23,278 nucleotides of DNA from Ophiothrix spiculata (lineage: Eukaryota; Echinodermata; Ophiuroidea; Amphilepidida; Ophiotrichidae). Where the stretch lies: NCBI GenBank assembly GCA_000969725.1, contig JXSR01S011814.1; one strand, written 5' to 3'. How positions within the stretch are numbered: position 1 is the first letter of the stretch; every line of letters starts with the position of its first letter. The notes under the pieces are model-generated. The model was not told the origin of the DNA. It was given only the letters and a program-made list of their open reading frames with translations, and ran no database searches. Below, piece by piece: positions 19,147 through 23,278 of the stretch. Position numbers and translations under genes: made by a program.

Positions 19147-19275
19147 TTAATGGCAACAGAGCTTGCCACCGACAATCTCGACTACCTTGTGCAATTTTTC
19201 AACGGCTGCTTTGCCACCTTGATGGTTATAGTACTCGTATTCTTCTTGGCCTATGGTGCGGAGGTGTTTTTCAAG
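19147..19275 (+). pseudogene. Exon 5 partial copy 2 (43 codons)
   Basis: It begins LMATELATDNLDYLVQFFNG and ends AYGAEVFFK before GTAAGC. Relative to exon 5 it lacks a two-codon Ser-Asp and has Val to Ala near the end. It is preceded by GCAAAG, a poorer acceptor than the GCACAG of copies 4-6. It lacks the 36-codon 5' part of exon 5 with segment 4. Confidence 0.6.
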
Positions 19276-19304
19276 GTAAGCTAACAATTGTTATCATCGC
19301 AAAG

Positions 19305-19439
19305 TTCATAGCAACAGAGCTTGCCACCGACACTGACAATCTCGACTACCTAGTGCGATTTTTCAACGGCTGCTTTGCCACCTTGATGGTTATAGTATTC
19401 GTATTCTTCTTGGCCTATGGCAAGGAGGTCTTTTTCAAG
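19305..19439 (+). pseudogene. Exon 5 partial copy 3 (45 codons)
   Basis: It is open from FIATELATDTDNLDYLV to GKEVFFK, with Gln to Arg, Leu to Phe and Val to Lys changes. A lysine next to the end of helix 5 would be a notable charge change. The donor GTAAGC is intact and the preceding bases are GCAAAG. Confidence 0.6.
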
Positions 19440-19468
19440 GTAAGCTAACAATTGTTATCATCGCACAG

Positions 19469-19597
19469 TTAATAGCAACAGAGCTTGCCACTGTCAATCT
19501 GGACTACCTAGTGCAATTTTTCAACGGCTGCTTTGCTACCTTAATGGTTATGGTACTCGTATTCTTCTTGGCCTATGGTGTGGAGGTCTTTCTCAAG
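19469..19597 (+). pseudogene. Exon 5 partial copy 4 (43 codons)
   Basis: It is open from LIATELATVNLDYLVQFFNG to GVEVFLK, with Asp to Val, Ile to Met and Phe to Leu changes. It is preceded by GCACAG and followed by GTAAGC. It belongs to the shorter class with copies 2 and 6. Confidence 0.6.
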
Positions 19598-19626
19598 GTA
19601 AGCTAACCAATGTTATCATTGCACAG

Positions 19627-19761
19627 TTCATAGCAACAGAGTTTGCTACCGACACTGACAATATGGACTACCTAGTGCAATTTTTCAACGGCTGCTTTGC
19701 CACCTTGATGGTTATAGTACTTGTATTCTTCTTGGCCTATGGTGTGGAGGTCTTTTTCAAG
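19627..19761 (+). pseudogene. Exon 5 partial copy 5 (45 codons)
   Basis: It is open from FIATEFATDTDNMDYLVQFF to GVEVFFK, differing from exon 5 at only a few residues (Leu to Phe, Ser to Thr, Leu to Met). It is preceded by GCACAG and followed by GTAAGC. Among the extra copies this one has the fewest changes in the hydrophobic segment. Confidence 0.6.
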
Positions 19762-19790
19762 GTAAGCTAACAATTGTTATCATCGCACAG

Positions 19791-19919
19791 TTCATAGCAA
19801 TAGAGCTTGCCACCGACAATCTTGACTACCTTGTGCAATTTTTCAATGATTGCTTTGCTACCTTGATGGTTATAGTACTTGTATTCTTCTTGGCCTATGG
19901 TGTGGAGGTCTTTTTCAAG
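19791..19919 (+). pseudogene. Exon 5 partial copy 6 (43 codons), donor altered
   Basis: It is open from FIAIELATDNLDYLVQFFND to GVEVFFK, with Thr to Ile and Gly to Asp changes. The donor is GTAGAG instead of GTAAGC, and a small inverted-repeat element sits directly behind it (19929-20029). Of all copies this one has the weakest splice donor. Confidence 0.6.
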
Positions 19920-19928
19920 GTAGAGTAA

Positions 19929-20029
19929 GGGACCGCTTCAAAACTCCACCAACAGTTGTCTTCAGGTTCTGGTTGGTTCAACCGCCCAGAACCAGCAGGC
20001 AACCTCTGGTTGAGTTTTGAAGCGGCCCC
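19929..20029. mobile_element. 101-bp Harbinger-like MITE with TAA target duplication
   Basis: GGGACCGCTTCAAAACTC and GAGTTTTGAAGCGGCCCC are terminal inverted repeats, and pairing continues inward to GGTTCTGG/CCAGAACC with a short loop. TAA lies on both sides (19926-19928 and 20030-20032). The copy spacers read GTAAGC-TAA-CAATTG, and here the same place reads GTAGAG-TAA-element-TAA-CAATTG, so the empty site is visible. A 3-bp TWA target is typical of PIF/Harbinger elements. Confidence 0.8.
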
Positions 20030-20039
20030 TAACAATTGG

Positions 20040-20940
20040 ATAATTTCTGACTGACTGATAGTGATAAGATAAGAATTAAAATTTAAAAGAGAATATTTTG
20101 CTTTTGCCTATATTCTGTCATGTTATAAAAGATCTCTAGTTATCTGAGCACAGGATAGACTCACTTGTCAGTCCATATGATTTACATAAATATGGACTGA
20201 CTGGGCTCCATTGACCCTAGGGTTTATTTTCACAATTTTTAGAGTCTCGATTTGGACAAAGCACACCATGAAAAATATGGGAAATTTGCTCTTGTACAAC
20301 TTAGTGAATTGCTAAAAACCTGGGCCAATGGTAGTCAAGGAGTATACCAAACAAAATCTTTTGAAAAGTAATGTTCATTTTGATGTCAACAAACACAAAA
20401 ATTTTAAAAATGCCAAAAAATGTATGATCAAAGTACACATTTTGATTTTTTAATCAACAAATACTTCAGTAGATGCTCATTAATATCGTTTACAATAATA
20501 CATGAGTAATCTAACAAAAAGGGATTGCAAATAAGAAAAAAGTCAGCTGCTTATTTAAGCAGGTGAGATTTTACACGTTGCTATTGAAAAGATGTCAAGC
20601 TGTAATGGCTGCCGTGGTGGGTCTAGGTTCAGGAAGGAAAATTTAATTAGCTGAACACACCTGTAGAGGACATCTTCTCGGAAACTGTTTAAATCATTGA
20701 TAACTTCCTGGGTCACTATACTTTGATCATCAATAAATAGGCAGGAATTATGAGGCTTTTTTCATCTGCAAGAAAAGAAGATGCTGATGCACAAGTCACA
20801 AATAAGACATATCAGCACTGTCTCTTGCAATTGTGCTGTGTTCAGTTACGCCTACGTTTATCTGTATTAATTTCTCAATGTGAAAAGGCCTGCCTATTTG
20901 GTGTTGATCAAAGTACAGATGTCAGAGATTATAAGGAACC
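20040..20940. other. Intron 5 stretch without recognised element
   Basis: It is AT-rich. A frame at 20750-20959 codes 69 residues with no recognisable domain. I see no exon or transposon ends. Confidence 0.4.
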
Positions 20941-20944
20941 AGTC

Positions 20945-21135
20945 TATAGTAGCATATAGCTAGCAGTATAAGTCTCTGACTCATTGAGTATTGTGCGTTC
21001 AAATCTGTTTGGCGGCATGTGTAGTGTCCTTGAGCAAGATACTTACCCTAAGGTGCTCCTCCCCATCCAGGTGACAAATGAGTACCAGCTTTCTTCAATG
21101 CTGGGAAGGTAACAGACTTGCAGGAAAGGAGTTGT
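20945..21135 (+). mobile_element. SINE with CCTTGAGCAAGATACTTACC box
   Basis: GCGTTCAAATC (B-box-like) is followed by GGCGGCATGTGTAGTGTCC, then the TTGAGCAAGATACTTACCC block, CTCCTCCCCATCCAGGTG and AAATGAGTACC. This order is characteristic of tRNA-derived SINEs of marine deuterostomes. The ends are approximate. Confidence 0.7.
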
Positions 21136-22942
21136 GGTGATACCCACAGCAAATATAACATAATCAGTGGAGTTTTACCCAATCGATTTGAAAGAGAGAT
21201 GGGCACTCCAACTTATGTAAAGACAGGCCATCCCCTGGCTTTACATTTGCCTTAACCTATAGTCTATATCAGGATATCAAAACATGGTGGATGGATTGAA
21301 CCACTTACTACTGTTTACAATAAATTGACTTAGACAGGAATTTCTGTTTGAAATCGTCAGTGGCTTTGTAAAAGCTCTCTCAAAAGATCTTTAGGGAAGC
21401 AATTAAGGGGGGCTACCTTAAACATTCAGGGGGCTATAAAAAAATGACAGCGTACCATCACGCAAGTTGCTTGAATAATTTAGCTCACATGAAGCACTTG
21501 AAGTGAGCAGGATTGCTCAATTGATCTTGCTTACTTACTCAACCTTGAAGTATGCAACAAGCAGCTGATTAACACATATAAACCAATATGACCATTCGGG
21601 GAAGTAATTAGTCTGTATTTTACGATTCATAACTATGTTACCCAATCTCGCTGGATATTCAAATTAATGAACTTGTGTTCAATGTTTGTCCATGTGGTAG
21701 CAACAACATTAGCCAAACATAATACCAAAATCATGAACGAAAATATTAATAAGCTCAGCTGTGATTTGGTCTAAATCCTAATCAATCATTACTAGTCTCG
21801 TGCACAATACAAAAACACCAGTTCACAATGTTGTAGAATACAAGGGATATGCTATGGATCCCATAACAGAGTCTGATTGCTTACTGCATACTTGAAGGTT
21901 TATAGAGTATAGTCCATGACTTGACCAGTCGGACCACTTTTCCTGCCACAGGCAGAAGACATTTTATCTGTAAACTGAAATCTAAAGTAGATTAAATTTA
22001 TCTTTAGAAATATTCTACATAATTCAATGAAACATCAGCATAATAGACCTTATGAACGGTATACATTGCCTCTGATAGTGTTTTGGAAGGTAAGAGGTCA
22101 TGAAATTAGTTATACTAAATTGTTAGTTAGGGCGTACCCCATACGCCCCACGACAGGAATAGACTTGATTCAAGTCGTTGTGCTGCTTTTGTCTGAGATC
22201 AAGAAAGCCTAAATTAAAGCTCAGTGTGAATTTCAACTTTCTAATCTTATTGTAAATTTCATCTAATTTAAATTTGTTTTTCGACATTTTCATAGACACT
22301 AGTAGGCTCACAAAAAAAAAAATCCAAAACAAAGGCATCAAAGTTACAAACCCAAGTATATACACATGAACACTAAAAACTGTAAAAACTGATAACAGCT
22401 ACAAACCCTCAAAATGCACTCATCAAAGTAAAACAAAATAATACCACAATAGTAATAGATCATAAAAAACAACCAAATACCAACTCCATAAAAGAAAACA
22501 AGTTACACCCCAATAAGTATACACAACACTATTACCTAATTAGCCACTGTGGGACAAATTTCCCCCTATATTTAGCTATATTTATCATGTCCTGAATAAG
22601 GTCATGTCTGTTAGATCAGATCAAGATTCTGTGATCAGATATCTTTGATATAAAGTCTGGCTTCTCTTTTCTGTATGTTGGCACAATGGGGACAAAATAG
22701 AAAAAGTAATCATGGTCTTATAATGAGTCATACATAGAACCTTGTACACACATCTGAGTAAATGGGGTAATAGTGATAACATTGGTCTACAGTATATTGA
22801 CTTTAGCCCATACAAGCCTGGGTCCAGGCTACGATAGGAAAAGGTAAACCAAATCATTTCCAATAAAAATAATACATGTTGTCGTTGAGAGAGACAAATA
22901 ATTACAAATTACTGATAAATCATTCTGATGTTCACTCTACAG
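21136..22942. other. Intron 5 stretch without recognised gene
   Basis: I see no exon, no paired element ends and no recognisable protein. A small perfect hairpin (GGGCGTA/TACGCCC) is at 22130-22148. Short open frames near 22027-22365 and 22621-22863 look like chance. Confidence 0.45.
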
Positions 22943-23091
22943 GTAAAAGGAGCGTTCGCTGATGCCAGTATGTCGTTTGACTTCCGTACTCTCCATCTAT
23001 CAAGATTTGGTCTAGTTTTCCAAGGAGCACTTCAGATATGTACCGCTTTCTTTTTGATGCTTAGTGTGACCGCACCTAAATGGAAGGATGA
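22943..23091 (+). CDS. Exon 6: intracellular loop and transmembrane segment 6
   Basis: The acceptor CACTCTACAG ends at 22942. The exon has 49 codons plus two bases (phase 2) and a good donor, GA followed by GTGAGT at 23092. The translation begins VKGAFADASMSFDFRTLHLS and continues RFGLVFQGALQICTAFFLML, then SVTAPKWKD. If the donor is not used, the frame runs GAT GAG TGA and stops at once, which would give a protein without helix 7. The family usually has a seventh helix, so splicing to an exon beyond the window is the likelier reading. A partial copy with its own identical donor follows at 23156-23247. Confidence 0.85.
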
Positions 23092-23155
23092 GTGAGTATA
23101 AAGAAACTTCGGGGGTTTTCCCGGGGGTCAGATGTGGGGTCCCACGCTATATATA

Positions 23156-23247
23156 TTAAGATTTGTTCTAGTTTTGCAAGGAGCTCTGCAGATCTGTACC
23201 GCCTTCTTTTTTATGCTTAGTGTGACCGCACCTAAATGGAAAGATGA
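23156..23247 (+). pseudogene. Partial copy of exon 6
   Basis: This repeats the last ~30 codons of exon 6, from the codons before RFGLVF to the phase-2 end GATGA and donor GTGAGT. The encoded peptide is LRFVLVLQGALQICTAFFFM then LSVTAPKWKD, with three clear replacements after the first residue (Gly to Val, Phe to Leu, Leu to Phe) and five silent changes. The first 19 codons of exon 6 are missing. No upstream AG that I can see gives a phase-0 entry matching exon 5. It fits the pattern of 3'-anchored partial exon copies in this gene. Confidence 0.7.
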
Positions 23248-23278
23248 GTGAGTATCAGGAAACTTTGCTTTATCCTGA

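Larger units (their letters stand above)
19118..19925 (+). repeat. Array of five extra copies of the 3' part of exon 5
   Basis: Copies begin at 18983 (inside exon 5), 19147, 19305, 19469, 19627 and 19791, and end at 19117, 19275, 19439, 19597, 19761 and 19919. The start-to-start steps are 164, 158, 164, 158 and 164 bp, so the higher-order unit is exactly 322 bp. Copies 1, 3 and 5 have 45 codons (TDSDN or TDTDN) and copies 2, 4 and 6 have 43 (TDN or TVN). Each copy is an open frame from FIA/LMA/LIA to the final lysine. The five spacers are all 29 nt, start GTAAGCTAAC, end in AAAG or ACAG, and are not a multiple of three. The frame continued from one copy meets TAA at once. Confidence 0.9.
4868..23278 (+). 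other. Gene locus: EGF-like plus TOM1/TOM3-like multi-pass membrane protein (3' end outside the window)
   Basis: Six coding exons on the plus strand join with no frame break: 4873-4995, 8777-8878, 10046-10186, 17741-17836, 18875-19117 and 22943-23091. The product so far is about 284 residues. It has one EGF-like domain with cysteines at about residues 23, 27, 33, 38, 40 and 49, followed by six hydrophobic segments at about 55-77, 103-121, 132-152, 173-193, 214-234 and 257-279. The TTQK motif at the start of segment 2, the FWAE motif after segment 3 and the AYG...FF motif after segment 5 match what I recall of the THH1/TOM1/TOM3 family (plant TOM1 and the related GPR137-type proteins), which has seven helices. 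Helix 7 is missing and must lie downstream. Introns are about 1.0-7.6 kb. The EGF part suggests an extracellular N terminus. The biochemical role cannot be read from the sequence. Family assignment is from motif memory, not a search. Confidence 0.75.

Noticed and set aside
18983..19919. Reading the exon 5 array as one uninterrupted coding repeat
   Set aside because: Each 29-nt spacer shifts the frame and the continued frame meets TAA immediately, so only splicing could join the copies.
20750..20959. 69-residue frame starting MRLFSSARKED
   Set aside because: There is no recognisable domain, and its end overlaps a SINE. It is probably chance.
22130..22148. GGGCGTA/TACGCCC hairpin as a regulatory site
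   Set aside because: The stem is perfect but only 7 bp, in intron sequence with nothing around it to support a role.

Overview
This window looks like nuclear DNA of a deuterostome marine invertebrate, most probably an echinoderm. It is AT-rich and dominated by introns and repeats. It carries several tRNA-derived SINEs, fragments of non-LTR retrotransposons (LINEs) and many short inverted-repeat DNA elements (MITEs), and the palindrome TAGGCCTA recurs. The echinoderm assignment rests on recalled repeat style, not on a search.

One protein-coding gene runs left to right through the window and leaves it at the right edge. Six well-bounded coding exons can be read: 4873-4995 (or a paralogous copy), 8777-8878, 10046-10186, 17741-17836, 18875-19117 and 22943-23091. 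The internal junctions seen are phase 0 with GT-AG borders, and the last exon ends in phase 2. Together they give about 284 codons: a short N-terminal part, one six-cysteine EGF-like domain split across exons 1 and 2, and six hydrophobic segments with a TTQK motif and an FWAE motif. The order and spacing resemble the seven-helix THH1/TOM1/TOM3 membrane-protein family. The seventh helix and the C terminus should lie beyond 23278. A signal-peptide exon may lie before 4800, unless an ATG at 4873 is the true start.

The most striking feature is that five of the six exons have extra, mostly partial copies beside them. The EGF exon is present three times in good condition plus one decayed copy (4873-5935). 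Exon 3 has a decayed copy just upstream. Exon 4 has a 72-nt copy that differs only at synonymous sites. The 3' part of exon 5 is repeated to make six copies at 18983-19919, in a dimeric higher-order pattern of exactly 322 bp, with every copy separated by a 29-nt GT...AG spacer. Exon 6 has a 92-nt partial copy at the right edge. Most copies keep the 3' end and splice donor and lack the 5' end.

Region by region: 1-1480 is AT-rich with no gene seen. 1680-3470 holds a hairpin, a SINE-LINE chimera inside a TTATG microsatellite, a hAT-like MITE and a perfect 130-bp tandem duplication. 4870-5935 is the EGF exon array, interrupted by a 366-bp inverted-repeat element. 6136-8647 is intron filled with a SINE and several MITEs, two of them nested. 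9530-9912 is a decayed reverse-strand LINE piece. 10525-17470 is a long intron with a SINE, a LINE 3' end, a TTAA-flanked element and other foldback elements. 17741-20030 carries exons 4 and 5 and their copies, ended by a TAA-flanked Harbinger-like MITE. 20030-22942 is intron, and exon 6 with its copy closes the window. No rRNA gene, functional tRNA gene or CRISPR array is seen.
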